A program made the position numbers and the translations under genes. DNA of 64,000 nt from Dyella mobilis (GTDB lineage Bacteria; Pseudomonadota; Gammaproteobacteria; Xanthomonadales; Rhodanobacteraceae): NCBI RefSeq assembly GCF_016904945.1, contig NZ_JADIKF010000034.1, forward strand, positions 154,627 to 218,626, read 5' to 3'. Below the pieces are notes generated by a model. The model was given only the letters and a program-made list of their open reading frames with translations, was not told the origin of the DNA and did no database searches. Below, piece by piece: positions 1 to 10,340 of the stretch (its first letter is position 1; each line of letters opens with the position of its first letter).

Positions 1-2
1 GT

Positions 3-620
3 TCGCTGGGATTGAGCGGCTCCATCGTCGCGCATCCGGGCGGCGTCACCTTCGGGCAGCCGACCGGCGATACGATCGCCATCCTGCAAATTCCCGGCGC
101 GGCCGGCGCGCATCTCAATACGTCCGGCGGCGTGGAAGTGGACCGTTCCGGCTATGCGCTGGTCACCTCCCTGACCCCGTACAGCATGAACACCATCGAC
201 GTCGACCCCAAAGGCTTGCCGCTCGATGTGCAGTTGGACACTACCAGCGCGCACGTGGCGCCTTATGCGGGCGCGGTGGTGTTGCTCAAATTCAAGACCA
301 AGACCGGGCGTACCATCATCGTGCACGCGCATCTCGTCAACGGCGAATCCCTGCCGTTCGGCGCGGAGGTTTTCGATGAGAAGGGCGTGTCGCTCGGCGT
401 GGTCGGCCAGGGCGGCAACATCCTGGTGCGCGGCGTCCATCAAGCCGGCTCATTGACCGCACGGTGGCAGGACGAAGCCGGCACGGCGCATAGCTGCTCG
501 TTCCATTATCAATTGCCCGCGCAGCAGAAGCACGAGCATCAGAAGACATACCAGACCTTTGACGAAACCTGCACGCCCACCGCAGAACCTCTTGCGCAGG
601 TGACGGATGCAGGCCACTAA
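3..620 (+). CDS. Fimbrial outer-membrane usher, C-terminal part (gene begins before window)
   Basis: This is the last ~205 residues of a chaperone-usher pathway usher (FimD/PapC family), the outer-membrane pore that assembles and secretes fimbrial subunits. The frame is open to the window edge, so the gene is cut by the window rather than truncated. The visible part includes the end of the beta-barrel region and the C-terminal plug-like domain, with the family's AEVFDEKGVSLGVVGQGG-type stretch near residue 120 and a Cys-containing strand (HSCSFHY) close to the end. A fimbrial adhesin gene follows on the same strand after about 110 bases, consistent with a fimbrial operon whose chaperone and main pilin would lie upstream. 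Confidence 0.88.
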   Translation, partial: SLGLSGSIVAHPGGVTFGQPTGDTIAILQIPGAAGAHLNTSGGVEVDRSGYALVTSLTPYSMNTIDVDPKGLPLDVQLDTTSAHVAPYAGAVVLLKFKTKTGRTIIVHAHLVNGESLPFGAEVFDEKGVSLGVVGQGGNILVRGVHQAGSLTARWQDEAGTAHSCSFHYQLPAQQKHEHQKTYQTFDETCTPTAEPLAQVTDAGH

Positions 621-731
621 CTGAGGGTCGATCATGCGTCAGCACACCGCCCCGATCTTTTCATTGATTTTCTGTCCAGTACCCTTGCTGCCACGTTGCA
701 ACGCTCGTAGCAGCATTGCGAGAGCCATCCC

Positions 732-1799
732 ATGAAACGATGCGTCACGATGCGGCACCCTCAGGGCCTGGCTTCGCTGAACCAGGTATGCAGATATGCA
801 CTGTGCCTGTTGCTCGTCGTGCTGGGACTGATGCCAGGGCGTTCACGTGCCCAGTGCGTGTGGGACACCGGCGGCACGGAAAGCGTAAACGTAAGCATCA
901 ATGCATCGCCGGCAGGAACGTTCAACGGCACTACCAATACGGTGACGCTCACCGGGGAGCCGGCCGTGGGCACGGTATTGGCGACTTCTAATTTCACGAC
1001 GCCCACCCCTGCCACGGGAGAATCGGATTGCAATAACGACGTGGCCTCTGGCTTGAGTGGTCTCACCCCGGTGCTCGGCGGTACCACCAATTCGAACCCT
1101 GGGACCAACGCTTATGTTTTTCCGACCGGGACACCGGGCATCGGATTTGAAATTCTGCACGGCACCTCATCCAGCTACTACAGCATTGGCCCCCTCTCGG
1201 GTTGCAGCGGCAACCACTGCACGATCGGCTCCGGCGTATATAGCGTCCAGTCGGCCGTCTACCTCGTGGCTACCGGCCCGATCGCTCCAGGCGCCGAAGT
1301 CACCACCGCGCAACTGGGACAGTGGTACAACGGCACGCTTGACGTCGAGAATTTCGCTCTTAACAACACCGTGCGCTTCGTGCTGCCGGCGTGCTCCATC
1401 AATACCTCGCCACAGGTGGTGACGCTGCCGACGGTAGCCGCCAAGGAGTTCGGCGGAAAAGGCAGCACCGCCGGTACGACGGCATTCTCCATTGCGCTCA
1501 CTTGCCTGGCGGCTGGGCAGGCTCCTGAAACCCTGAGCATCACCTTCACCGCCGCGGGGACGGCATCCGGCATCCCCGGCGTACTTACCCCCACGTCAGG
1601 TAGCGCCAGCGGTGTCGGAGTACGCTTGCTGCAGTCGGACTACACGACTCCGGTTACGTTCGGCACGGCCATCTCCGAAGGCGTTGCGCCGGGCGGAACC
1701 ATGAATCTGCCGTTCGTCGCGCAGTATTACCAGACCGCAGCGGCGATCGTTGCGGGGCCGCTGACCGCATCGGCCACCTTTACCCTGACGTATCAGTAA
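732..1799 (+). CDS. Fimbrial tip adhesin / minor fimbrial subunit, two-domain
   Basis: The 355-residue product has an N-terminal signal peptide (hydrophobic LCLLLVVLG, cleavage probably after SRA near residue 40), a Ser/Thr/Gly-rich N-terminal domain with four cysteines, and a C-terminal pilin-like domain carrying a Cys pair (LPACSIN and ALTCLA) and ending in an alternating beta-strand, ATFTLTYQ. That arrangement is known for FimH-like adhesins: a receptor-binding lectin domain joined to an incomplete Ig pilin domain that is completed by the chaperone or next subunit. It directly follows the usher gene. The ATG at 732 is chosen because it gives a complete signal peptide. Receptor specificity cannot be read from the sequence. 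Confidence 0.75.
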   Translation: MKRCVTMRHPQGLASLNQVCRYALCLLLVVLGLMPGRSRAQCVWDTGGTESVNVSINASPAGTFNGTTNTVTLTGEPAVGTVLATSNFTTPTPATGESDCNNDVASGLSGLTPVLGGTTNSNPGTNAYVFPTGTPGIGFEILHGTSSSYYSIGPLSGCSGNHCTIGSGVYSVQSAVYLVATGPIAPGAEVTTAQLGQWYNGTLDVENFALNNTVRFVLPACSINTSPQVVTLPTVAAKEFGGKGSTAGTTAFSIALTCLAAGQAPETLSITFTAAGTASGIPGVLTPTSGSASGVGVRLLQSDYTTPVTFGTAISEGVAPGGTMNLPFVAQYYQTAAAIVAGPLTASATFTLTYQ

Positions 1800-1823
1800 C
1801 AGCGCTTTTTGAAGGAGCACATC

Positions 1824-2060
1824 ATGAAGACGACCACCGCCCTGCTCGCCCTGATGAGCCTCGCACTCGCCATTCCCATGCAAGCCATGGCGGCACCGCC
1901 CGCAAAAGCCGCTCCCGTGCAGCAAACCGCTGCCCAGGCAGCCGCGCAAGCGAAAGTGAAAGCCGAACAGCAGGGAACCCAGTCGAGCGGTAGCGCCCAG
2001 AAAGCCACGGGCGACATGCAATGCAGGACCAGAAAAGGTAAACCCGCGCACTGCAACTGA
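1824..2060 (+). CDS. Small secreted Ala/Gln-rich protein
   Basis: A 78-residue protein with a clear signal peptide (MKTTTALLALMSLALAIP, cleavage near AMAA) and a short mature part rich in Ala, Gln and Lys, ending in a Cys-containing tail (MQCRTRKGKPAHCN). The start is the ATG at 1824 because a strong ribosome site, GAAGGAG at 1811-1817, sits seven bases upstream; an upstream in-frame TTG at 1809 overlaps that site. It follows the adhesin by 24 bases, so it is probably the last gene of the fimbrial operon, and a terminator hairpin follows at 2085. No family recognised. Confidence 0.7.
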   Translation: MKTTTALLALMSLALAIPMQAMAAPPAKAAPVQQTAAQAAAQAKVKAEQQGTQSSGSAQKATGDMQCRTRKGKPAHCN

Positions 2061-2084
2061 CGCCACGTCGACGACTCTTTCCCA

Positions 2085-2119
2085 GTGCCGCCATCGGGTG
2101 ACGAGGCGGCACCTTTTAT
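2085..2119 (+). terminator. Rho-independent terminator of the fimbrial operon
   Basis: GTGCCGCC (2085-2092) pairs with GGCGGCAC (2105-2112) around a 12-base loop and is followed by a T-rich run, TTTTATTT. It lies 25 bases after the small secreted protein gene. Confidence 0.75.
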
Positions 2120-2218
2120 TTCACGTGCACGTGTAACTTCATCGCGCAAACAACCGTGCAAAGCCGATGTGAGAACTGGCTCAAGTTATTCCAGTCACGA
2201 GCCGATACATCCCTGTCG

Positions 2219-2620
2219 TCATTCGAAGCTTTGCGTCACCAGCACCGGATCGGCGGGGCCAGTCTGCGCAGCACGAACGTAGCTGGCGAAATAATTGAGT
2301 ACCTGGTCGGGCTCGGACCGGGTGAGATGATCCACGTCGACTGCGTAGATCCGCGACGGATCCGCAGTGCTCGCTTCAGCACCGGCAGCCGGATTGGAAC
2401 AATTGAACGACTGCGACGGATGCAATCCGGACGTGCCGATGAGCGCGCTCAGCGATTGCTGATCTGTCGCGACGCTGCACGTCGGCGCCACCACGGCGCC
2501 GATGAAGGAGATGGTTCCACCACCTTCGATCGAACCGCCGCCCCCTGCTTGCACAGCAGGTGCGCCCAATACTGAGAATAAAAAACAACCACCTAAGACC
2601 CACCACCGCGGACCATGCAT
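2219..2620 (-). CDS. Short fimbrial pilin-like protein
   Basis: The 133-residue product starts with a signal peptide (MHGPRWWVLGG..., cleavage near VQA, residue 25) followed by the typical mature start of chaperone-usher pilins, GGGTISFIGAVVAPTCSV, with the conserved first cysteine at residue 48 and a second at 74. Pilins of this class are usually 160-190 residues and end with a conserved beta-zipper strand; this one ends at VTQSFE and lacks a recognisable C-terminal zipper, so it may be shortened or specialised. The ATG at 2620 is used because it gives a complete signal peptide. It converges on the fimbrial operon and probably belongs to the same locus. Confidence 0.65.
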   Translation of the reverse strand: MHGPRWWVLGGCFLFSVLGAPAVQAGGGGSIEGGGTISFIGAVVAPTCSVATDQQSLSALIGTSGLHPSQSFNCSNPAAGAEASTADPSRIYAVDVDHLTRSEPDQVLNYFASYVRAAQTGPADPVLVTQSFE

Positions 2621-2833
2621 ACTGCTGCCCTCCACCGGTGCCCGCGCACATCGCGAGCACCTGTGAAGGCACATCGGCGGCGTGTACCCAGTGCTTGAGA
2701 GCCTCCGCCGAACCTTTTGGTTAAATTGCGAACCAGGTCACATAAATAGTGGAGGTCGCCCGACGGGACGTCGTAGCGGCGCCAATGGTTCGTCTTTTGT
2801 AGAAAGTGGGTGAATGCTCAGTGAAACAATTGC

Positions 2834-2849
2834 TTGGAATGCATTCCAA
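2834..2849. repeat. Perfect 16-bp palindrome TTGGAATGCATTCCAA
   Basis: The 16 bases are exactly self-complementary with no spacer. It could be an operator for a dimeric regulator in this otherwise gene-free region, but no adjacent promoter is clear. Confidence 0.4.
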
Positions 2850-3081
2850 ACAGAACGCTCAAGAACTGAACATCGCCGCGAAAAAAAGCGGTCCGGCATC
2901 TGGCACGAGCTGTCCAAGGGCAGTTGGATGCTTATGCAAAAACCGTGTGGCCGCTTTCAGTGCCATGATCGTGACGCTTGCGCGGGGTGCGCTGACCCGT
3001 GCAGTTATTTATCGGCAAGATTCCGACGCACTTTAGGGTGTCCTACACATTTCTTTCACGGGGCGACGTAAGCTCGCCAGC

Positions 3082-3115
3082 GTTCTCGCGCACGAGCATC
3101 CCCGTGCGCGAGAAC
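3082..3115 (-). terminator. Hairpin after the flavoprotein gene
   Basis: GTTCTCGCGCACG (3082-3094) and CGTGCGCGAGAAC (3103-3115) form a perfect 13-bp stem with an 8-base loop, 11 bases beyond the stop codon of the minus-strand flavoprotein gene. There is no clear T-run, so it may be a transcript-end stabilising hairpin rather than a classical intrinsic terminator. Confidence 0.5.
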
Positions 3116-3125
3116 CTTATCGGCA

Positions 3126-3872
3126 TCAACGCGAGGAAATGTATTTCTCGCGCCGGATCTGCGGGATCGGCAAACCGAAGTCTTTCAACGCGTTGAAGGC
3201 CGCATCGACCATGTTGGGATTGCCGCAGAGATAGGCGATATCCCGGTCCGCCGACGGAGCAAGCTCCGCCAATACCGTTTGTACGTGGCCGAGGCGATCG
3301 TTCGGCCGCGGCACCGCGCGCGGCTGTCGGCTCAGGCACCCATGGAAAGTGAAACCGGGATGGGTTTGCGCAAACGCTTCGAATTCCTCGCCGTACAGCA
3401 ACTCGGTTTCGTTGCGGGCGCCATACAGCAGCACGACTTCGCGCCCGCCGTTGGCCAACAGCTTTTCGAACTGCGGCAGCATGGCGCGATACGGCGTGAC
3501 GCCGGTACCGGTGGCCAGCAGCAAGTAGCGCGGATGGGTATCGGCGTCCTGCAGGCAGAAGCGCCCGTACGGGCCGCTGGCCTCGATCGTGCCGCCCAAC
3601 GGCAACTCGCTCAGCAACTTGGTGGCCGCGCCGCCTTCCACGTAGCTCACCGCGATCTCGATGCGCTGCACCGGCGAGCTGCCATCCCCCACCGTGCCGA
3701 CCGAATAGCTGCGCTTGGTCGCCGTGCCATCGTCGTAATGGAAGTGGATCTGCAGGAACTGGCCCGGAATGAACGCCAGCGGCTGGCCGTCGGCGCGCTC
3801 GAAGGCCAGGTGGCGCACGGAGGGGGCCAGCATGTAGCTGTCGGCGAGACGCAAAGTGAAGTGATCAGCCAC
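3126..3872 (-). CDS. Ferredoxin/flavodoxin-NADP reductase-like flavoprotein
   Basis: A 248-residue FAD- and NAD(P)H-binding oxidoreductase of the ferredoxin-NADP reductase superfamily, expected to pass electrons between NADPH and a small redox protein in the cytoplasm. The FAD-binding barrel carries RSYS (residues 54-57) and the nucleotide fold carries the GTGVTP motif (residues 122-127), with a CGNPNMV pyridine-binding turn near the C-terminus. The length matches bacterial Fpr-type enzymes. No iron-sulfur domain is fused. The start is a GTG at 3872 with a weak GGGA upstream. It is divergent from the ABC exporter operon. The exact electron partner cannot be told. Confidence 0.85.
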   Translation of the reverse strand: MADHFTLRLADSYMLAPSVRHLAFERADGQPLAFIPGQFLQIHFHYDDGTATKRSYSVGTVGDGSSPVQRIEIAVSYVEGGAATKLLSELPLGGTIEASGPYGRFCLQDADTHPRYLLLATGTGVTPYRAMLPQFEKLLANGGREVVLLYGARNETELLYGEEFEAFAQTHPGFTFHGCLSRQPRAVPRPNDRLGHVQTVLAELAPSADRDIAYLCGNPNMVDAAFNALKDFGLPIPQIRREKYISSR

Positions 3873-3934
3873 GTAAATTTCCCAGGGAAACAGTGAGTAC
3901 GCCCGGCCGAACGGGTCGTCGGGACAAGGCCCGC

Positions 3935-3940
3935 TATAAT
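3935..3940 (+). promoter_or_regulatory. Probable -10 box (TATAAT) of the yadGH-rluF operon
   Basis: A consensus TATAAT lies 16 bases before the ATG at 3956. A -35 box is not clear. Its position argues against the longer in-frame GTG start at 3893 for the ATPase gene, because the promoter would then lie inside the coding region. Confidence 0.5.
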
Positions 3941-3955
3941 AAAGGGCTGAAACCC

Positions 3956-4933
3956 ATGGTGCAGCCTATGTCCCCCACCCCCGCACTGGTCGTCAAAGCG
4001 CTCCGCAAGACCTATGGCAACGGCGTCCAGGCCCTCAAAGGCATCGATCTGACGGTCCAGCCCGGCGATTTCTTCGCCCTGCTCGGCCCCAACGGCGCCG
4101 GCAAGTCCACCCTGATCGGCATCCTGTCCTCGCTGGTGAACTCCACCGACGGCGACGCCGCGATTTTCGGCGTATCAGTCAACCGCCGGCGTAACGAGGC
4201 GATGAAGCTGATCGGCCTAGTGCCGCAGGAAATCAACTTCAACCAGTTCGAGAAGCCGTTCGACATCTGCGTCAACGAAGCCGGCTTCTACGGCATTCCG
4301 CGAAAGATCGCCGCCGAACGCGCCGAGAAATACCTGAAGGAACTGCGCCTGTGGGAAAAGGCGCAGGACCAGGCCCGCATGCTGTCGGGCGGCATGAAGC
4401 GCCGCCTGATGATCGCCCGCGCGATGATGAACGAGCCGCGCCTGCTGATCCTGGATGAACCGACCGCCGGCGTGGACATCGAGATCCGCCGCTCCATGTG
4501 GCAGTTCATTAGCGGCATCAACGCGGCCGGCACCACGGTGATCCTCACCACGCACTATCTGGAGGAAGCCGAGCAGTTGTGCCGCAACATCGCCATCATC
4601 GACCACGGCACCATCGTGGAAAACACCTCGATGAAACAGCTGCTCTCGAAACTGGACGTGGAAACCTTCGTGTTCGACGTCGACAAGCTGCCTGAACACG
4701 TACCCTCGCTGCCGGGCATCACGCTCCGCCGCGTCGACGAGCACACGCTGGAAGCGGAAATGCCGCGCACCCAAGCCATGAATGCGCTGTTCGATGCGTT
4801 CAGCACGCACGGCATCACCGTTACCTCGATGCGCAACAAGACCAATCGCCTGGAGGAGCTGTTCGTGCGGCTCGTCGAAAACGGCCGGCAAGAATCGGGC
4901 AAGCAAGCGCCCGGCAAGGAGAAAGTGGCGTGA
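3956..4933 (+). CDS. yadG: ABC exporter ATP-binding protein, YadG type
   Basis: A 325-residue ATPase that pairs with the permease encoded next to it. Walker A (GPNGAGKST, residues 44-52), the ABC signature (LSGGM, 143-147), Walker B (LLILDE, 163-168) and the switch histidine (H200 in LTTHYLEEAE) are all intact. The pattern along the whole chain (for example ENTSMKQLL and SMRNKTNRLEELFV) closely matches E. coli YadG as recalled. The substrate of this exporter is not established. Start: ATG at 3956 with AAAGGG nine bases upstream; ATG 3968 is an alternative. The stop overlaps the yadH start by four bases, which indicates translational coupling. Confidence 0.92.
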   Translation: MVQPMSPTPALVVKALRKTYGNGVQALKGIDLTVQPGDFFALLGPNGAGKSTLIGILSSLVNSTDGDAAIFGVSVNRRRNEAMKLIGLVPQEINFNQFEKPFDICVNEAGFYGIPRKIAAERAEKYLKELRLWEKAQDQARMLSGGMKRRLMIARAMMNEPRLLILDEPTAGVDIEIRRSMWQFISGINAAGTTVILTTHYLEEAEQLCRNIAIIDHGTIVENTSMKQLLSKLDVETFVFDVDKLPEHVPSLPGITLRRVDEHTLEAEMPRTQAMNALFDAFSTHGITVTSMRNKTNRLEELFVRLVENGRQESGKQAPGKEKVA

Positions 4934-5709
4934 GCAACGTGTCCGGCAATCTGATCGCGCTCTACACCATCGTGCGCCGCGAAATCGTGCGCATCATGCG
5001 TATCTGGACACAGACGCTGATTCCGCCTGCGATCACCATGACGCTGTACTTCGTGATCTTCGGCAAGCTGATCGGCAGTCGCATCGGCAACATCCAGGGT
5101 GAATTCACCTATATGCAGTACATCGTGCCCGGCCTGGTCATGATGAGCATCATCACCAACAGCTACGGCAACATCTCCAGCTCCTTCTTTGGCGCCAAAT
5201 TCCAGCGCTCGGTGGAGGAGATGCTGGTGTCGCCCATGTCGAACTGGGTGATTTTGCTGGGCTATGTGACGGGTGCCGTAACGCGCGGCATCGTAGTCGG
5301 CCTGCTGGTATTGCTGATCGCACTGTTCTTCACCAACCTGCACGTCGTGCATCCGCTGGTTACCATCCTGTCCGTGCTGTTCGGCGCCACGATCTTTTCG
5401 CTGGCCGGCTTCGTGAACGCGGTCTACGCCAAGAAATTCGACGACATCGCCCTCGTACCCACCTTTGTACTCACTCCGCTTACCTATCTTGGCGGTGTGT
5501 TCTACTCGGTAAACATGCTCAGCGAACCTTGGCAGGCCATCTCGCGGGTCAATCCGATCCTCTACATGGTCAACGCGTTTCGTTTCGGCGTGCTTGGCAT
5601 CAGCGACGTGCAAATCGGCGTCGCTTTTGGCGTCATGTTGATCTTCGTGATCGGACTTTCCGCATTGGCATTGAATCTGCTCAAGCGCGGCGTCGGCCTG
5701 CGTTCCTGA
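4930..5709 (+). CDS. yadH: ABC exporter permease, YadH type
   Basis: A 259-residue ABC-2 type inner-membrane permease with about six hydrophobic segments. Typical family stretches are visible: RIMRIWTQTLIPPAITMTL near residue 25, FGAKFQRSVEEMLVSPM near residue 90, and PTFVLTPLTYLGGVFYS near residue 180. It ends in KRGVGLRS, as in E. coli YadH. It overlaps yadG by four bases and is followed nine bases later by rluF, so all three are probably one transcript. The transported compound is unknown. Confidence 0.92.
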   Translation: MSNVSGNLIALYTIVRREIVRIMRIWTQTLIPPAITMTLYFVIFGKLIGSRIGNIQGEFTYMQYIVPGLVMMSIITNSYGNISSSFFGAKFQRSVEEMLVSPMSNWVILLGYVTGAVTRGIVVGLLVLLIALFFTNLHVVHPLVTILSVLFGATIFSLAGFVNAVYAKKFDDIALVPTFVLTPLTYLGGVFYSVNMLSEPWQAISRVNPILYMVNAFRFGVLGISDVQIGVAFGVMLIFVIGLSALALNLLKRGVGLRS

Positions 5710-5718
5710 CGACACTCC

Positions 5719-6438
5719 ATGCGCGTCAACAAATATATCAGTGAAGCGGGCCTGTGCTCGCGCCGCGAAGCGGACGAGTGGCTACTGGCCGGCCGCGTCA
5801 CCATCAATGGCGAAGTGGTCGGCACCGGCGCCAAAGCGCTGGAAGGCGATGAAGTGCGCGTGGACGGCGAGATCGTCAAGGCGCGCGTGCTTGCCGCCAC
5901 GCCCGCGCGCAAGACCGCCGTATACATCGCACTGAACAAGCCGGTCGGCATTACCTGCACTACCGATCACGGAGTCGAAGGCAACATCATCGATTTCGTC
6001 GATCACCAGGAGCGCATCTTCCCCATCGGGCGCCTGGACAAGGATTCCGAAGGGCTGATCCTGTTGACCAGCAACGGCGACATCGTCAACGAGATCCTGC
6101 GCGCGGAAAACCACCACGAGAAGGAATACCTGGTGGCGGTGAACAAGCCCGTCACCGACGAGTTCCTTGCCGGCATGGCGCGCGGCGTGCGCGTCCACGG
6201 CCAGATGACCAGGCCGTGCAAGACCCGCAAGATCGCCAAGTACGGCTTCGGCATCGTGCTGACGCAGGGGCTGAACAGGCAAATCCGCCTGATGGCCACG
6301 GCGTTCGGCTATCGCGTCACCCAGCTGCGCCGCGTGCGCATCATCAACGTCAAGCTGGGCCATCTGAAGCCCGGCCAATGGCGCAACCTTACCGATGCCG
6401 AGCTGAAAGGCCTGCTGCCCAACCGCACGCAGTGGTGA
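5719..6438 (+). CDS. rluF: 23S rRNA pseudouridine synthase RluF
   Basis: A 239-residue enzyme that converts a uridine of 23S rRNA (U2604 in E. coli) to pseudouridine. An N-terminal S4 RNA-binding domain (residues 1-55, MRVNKYISEAGLCSRREAD) precedes the RsuA-family catalytic domain, with the catalytic aspartate D107 in FPIGRLDKDSEG and the LTQGLNRQIRLM motif near residue 180. It lacks the lysine-rich C-terminal tail of the ~290-residue E. coli protein. RluF is preferred over RluB/RluE from the HEKEYLV and RIINVKLG context. Confidence 0.88.
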   Translation: MRVNKYISEAGLCSRREADEWLLAGRVTINGEVVGTGAKALEGDEVRVDGEIVKARVLAATPARKTAVYIALNKPVGITCTTDHGVEGNIIDFVDHQERIFPIGRLDKDSEGLILLTSNGDIVNEILRAENHHEKEYLVAVNKPVTDEFLAGMARGVRVHGQMTRPCKTRKIAKYGFGIVLTQGLNRQIRLMATAFGYRVTQLRRVRIINVKLGHLKPGQWRNLTDAELKGLLPNRTQW

Positions 6439-6443
6439 TTCGC

Positions 6444-6471
6444 AGGTTGGGTTGCTCCGGCAACCCAACCT
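6444..6471. repeat. 12-bp perfect hairpin between convergent genes (GGGTTG-type palindrome)
   Basis: AGGTTGGGTTGC (6444-6455) and GCAACCCAACCT (6460-6471) form a perfect stem with a four-base loop. It lies between rluF and the convergent efflux gene and can serve both as a transcript end. No T-run follows. Its core resembles other GGGTT...AACCC palindromes at 20230, 21053, 38741 and 40499. Confidence 0.65.
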
Positions 6472-6480
6472 CGCCCCGCC

Positions 6481-8084
<1,604 letters not shown>

Positions 8085-8107
8085 CAGTCAATCAGGCATC
8101 CCCGACG

Positions 8108-8809
8108 ATGGCCAAAGCCAGCACCGACAAGCCGGTTTCGCGCAAATCCAGGAAAGCCGTGGACGTCGACCTCCCGCGCGGCCCCGGCCGCCCTTCCGGA
8201 TCGATCAACGGCCCCGAGCAACGCGTGCGGCTGCTGGATACGGCACTGCAGCTGTTCGCCCGCCAGGGCATCGTGGAAACCCCGCTCGCCGCCATTGCAC
8301 GCGAAGCCGGCGTCACGCCCGCCATGCTCCACTACTACTTCAAGTCACGCGACCAACTGCTGGATGTGTTGATCGAGGAGCGCATCCAGCCGCGCCGCGA
8401 AGAAATCGGCAAAACCTTCAGTGCAGATGCTGGCGATCCCGTCACCGTCATCACGCAATTGGCCGAGCGCCTGATGCGCACCGCCACCGAGCACCCGTGG
8501 TTTCCCTCGCTGTGGATGCGCGAGGTATTCAGCGACAACGGCCTATTGCGCCAGCGCATCCAGCAACGTTACGGCACGCTGCACATGCAATCGGCGATCG
8601 ATTGCATCACGCGCTGGCAGCGGGAAGGCCGGCTCAATCCGGATTTCGAACCATCCCTACTGTTCATCACGATTTTCGGCCTCACGATACTGCCGCTGAT
8701 CGCCACCAAAGCCTGGCAGCAGGATCGCCTACGCAGAACGTTGGGACCGGCGGACATCGCGCGACACGCCGTGGCCATACTCTCTCACGGCGTCAGTCCC
8801 CTTCCCTGA
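8108..8809 (+). CDS. TetR-family transcriptional regulator
   Basis: A 233-residue regulator with an N-terminal helix-turn-helix (about residues 40-85: LLDTALQLFARQGI, then LAAIAREAGVTPAMLHYYF), typical of TetR repressors, and a C-terminal ligand-binding helical domain. A basic, proline-containing arm (LPRGPGRPSG) precedes the DNA-binding domain, as seen in some TetR proteins. Because it is divergent from the DHA2 efflux gene, it probably represses that gene and itself and is released by a drug-like ligand. Confidence 0.9.
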   Translation: MAKASTDKPVSRKSRKAVDVDLPRGPGRPSGSINGPEQRVRLLDTALQLFARQGIVETPLAAIAREAGVTPAMLHYYFKSRDQLLDVLIEERIQPRREEIGKTFSADAGDPVTVITQLAERLMRTATEHPWFPSLWMREVFSDNGLLRQRIQQRYGTLHMQSAIDCITRWQREGRLNPDFEPSLLFITIFGLTILPLIATKAWQQDRLRRTLGPADIARHAVAILSHGVSPLP

Positions 8810-8941
8810 AATCGTCGGCACGACGCACGCCTCGACATTCGAGCTGGCAGCGGCGCTGAAGCTTCATGGCGCACCGACTTCGATCCGGTTCGCCGCCGCA
8901 CGTCGCTGCGAAACAGGCGTGCCGATCATGGAGCTTCACTC

Positions 8942-10252
8942 GTGGAAAATATCCTGCAAGGATGCCGCAGCTGGATCGCGTGCCTGGTCCTGTCATGCGC
9001 TGCGTGCGCAGCCCTTCCCGCACGTGCCACCGACAACAGTACATACTTGTTCGGCGGCTGGAACGGCGAGCGCACCCGCCTCGCCGAGCGCGGCATCCGC
9101 TTCGATGCCGGCTACACCAGCGAAGTCGCGCATAATTTTTCCGGCGGCGACAAGCATCTCACGCGCTATACCGACCAATGGAACGCGGGCGCCACCTTCG
9201 ACCTGCAAAAATTGTGGGGCTGGAACGGCAGTCGCTTGCAGATCGTGCTCAGCGATCGAAATGGCCGCAATCTCACGGCCGATGCGCATCTGCCGGGCTA
9301 TCAGCAGGTGCAGGAGGTCTATGGCCGCGGGCAGACGTTGCACTTGACGATCTTCGCGTTCCAACAAGATTTCTTCGACGACAAGCTGCAGTGGAGCATC
9401 GGACGATTGCCGGTCGGCACCGATTTCGATGCATTCGCCTGCGATTTCCAAAACCTTACCTTCTGTGGTTCGCAGCCTGGCAATATCGCAGGCGACTATT
9501 GGATCAACTGGCCGACCAGCCAGTGGGCTACGTGGCTGCTGTGGCATACCACCGGCGAGACCTACGTGAAAGTCGGCGCGTATCAGCTCAATCCCAAATA
9601 CATCGACGACGATTGGGCGCGCGCAAATGGCTGGAAAGCAAACTTTCCCGGCGGCACCACCGGCGCACTGATTCCTTTGGAATTCGGCTGGACACCCAGC
9701 GTCAACGGCCTGCCCGGCAGCTATAAATTCGGTGGCTGGTACAACAATGCCGGCGGCGAGGATCTCTACTACGACATCCACCGCCAACCCATCGCGCTGA
9801 CCGGCGAGGCGCCCCTGCAGAACAACTCGCGCTACGGCGGTTACCTGGGTTTCCAGCAACAACTAAGCGGGCACGCGAACGGCGACGGCGTCACCGTGTT
9901 CTTGAACGCCACCATGACCGATACCCGAACCTCTCCGACGGATCGCCAGTTTGCGCTCGGTGCCGAATACCACGCGCCCTTCGATCGCCCCGACGATGCG
10001 ATCGGCTTCGCCTTCGGTGCTACTCACGGCAGCCATCGCCTGGCGTCCTACCAGCGGCTTTACAACCAGCTCCATCCTGGCAACACCGTGCCGGTGCAAA
10101 GCGGCTACGAGTACGCCACAGAGCTGTTCTACAACTGGTCGCCGCTGCCATCGATCAACCTGCGGCCCAACCTGCAATACGTGATTCATCCCGGCAGCAG
10201 CCACAACGGCAACGTATTCGTGCTCGGCCTGAAAACCATCGTCGCGTTCTGA
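8942..10252 (+). CDS. Carbohydrate-selective porin, OprB family
   Basis: A 436-residue outer-membrane beta-barrel of the OprB family, which in pseudomonads admits glucose and other sugars. The N-terminus has a signal peptide (CLVLSCAACAALPARA, cleavage near residue 29). Repeated aromatic-flanked beta strands follow, and the chain ends in a strand with a terminal phenylalanine (VLGLKTIVAF), the usual outer-membrane insertion signal. Start: GTG at 8942 with GGAG eight bases upstream. It stands alone; a strong hairpin follows six bases after the stop. The sugar specificity is not evident because no sugar-uptake genes are nearby. Confidence 0.87.
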   Translation: MENILQGCRSWIACLVLSCAACAALPARATDNSTYLFGGWNGERTRLAERGIRFDAGYTSEVAHNFSGGDKHLTRYTDQWNAGATFDLQKLWGWNGSRLQIVLSDRNGRNLTADAHLPGYQQVQEVYGRGQTLHLTIFAFQQDFFDDKLQWSIGRLPVGTDFDAFACDFQNLTFCGSQPGNIAGDYWINWPTSQWATWLLWHTTGETYVKVGAYQLNPKYIDDDWARANGWKANFPGGTTGALIPLEFGWTPSVNGLPGSYKFGGWYNNAGGEDLYYDIHRQPIALTGEAPLQNNSRYGGYLGFQQQLSGHANGDGVTVFLNATMTDTRTSPTDRQFALGAEYHAPFDRPDDAIGFAFGATHGSHRLASYQRLYNQLHPGNTVPVQSGYEYATELFYNWSPLPSINLRPNLQYVIHPGSSHNGNVFVLGLKTIVAF

Positions 10253-10257
10253 AGAAA

Positions 10258-10281
10258 GGGCCCGGCCGAATGGCCGGGCCC
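10258..10281. terminator. Strong 10-bp hairpin between porin and protease genes
   Basis: GGGCCCGGCC (10258-10267) and GGCCGGGCCC (10272-10281) form a perfect GC-only stem with loop GAAT. It sits between two converging genes and probably ends both transcripts. No clear T-run. Confidence 0.65.
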
Positions 10282-10340
10282 AGCGCTCGATGACAACGAG
10301 CCAGTCAGGGGATGGGGCGCTTCCTGCGCCCCGTACATCA

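Larger units (their letters stand above)
2621..3125. other. Intergenic region, no convincing gene
   Basis: About 500 bases between the short pilin-like gene and the flavoprotein gene. Several short open frames exist but none has a good ribosome site, signal or family match. The region contains a perfect 16-base palindrome at 2834-2849 and a 13-bp hairpin at 3082-3115. Confidence 0.5.

Noticed and set aside
2806..3071. Short overlapping plus-strand frames in the 2.6-3.1 kb gap
   Set aside because: No signal peptide, no clear ribosome site and no recognisable family; frames overlap each other.
3893..3955. Longer N-terminus of the YadG ATPase from GTG 3893
   Set aside because: A TATAAT box lies inside this stretch and the added residues have no match in the family; ATG 3956 has a proper ribosome site.
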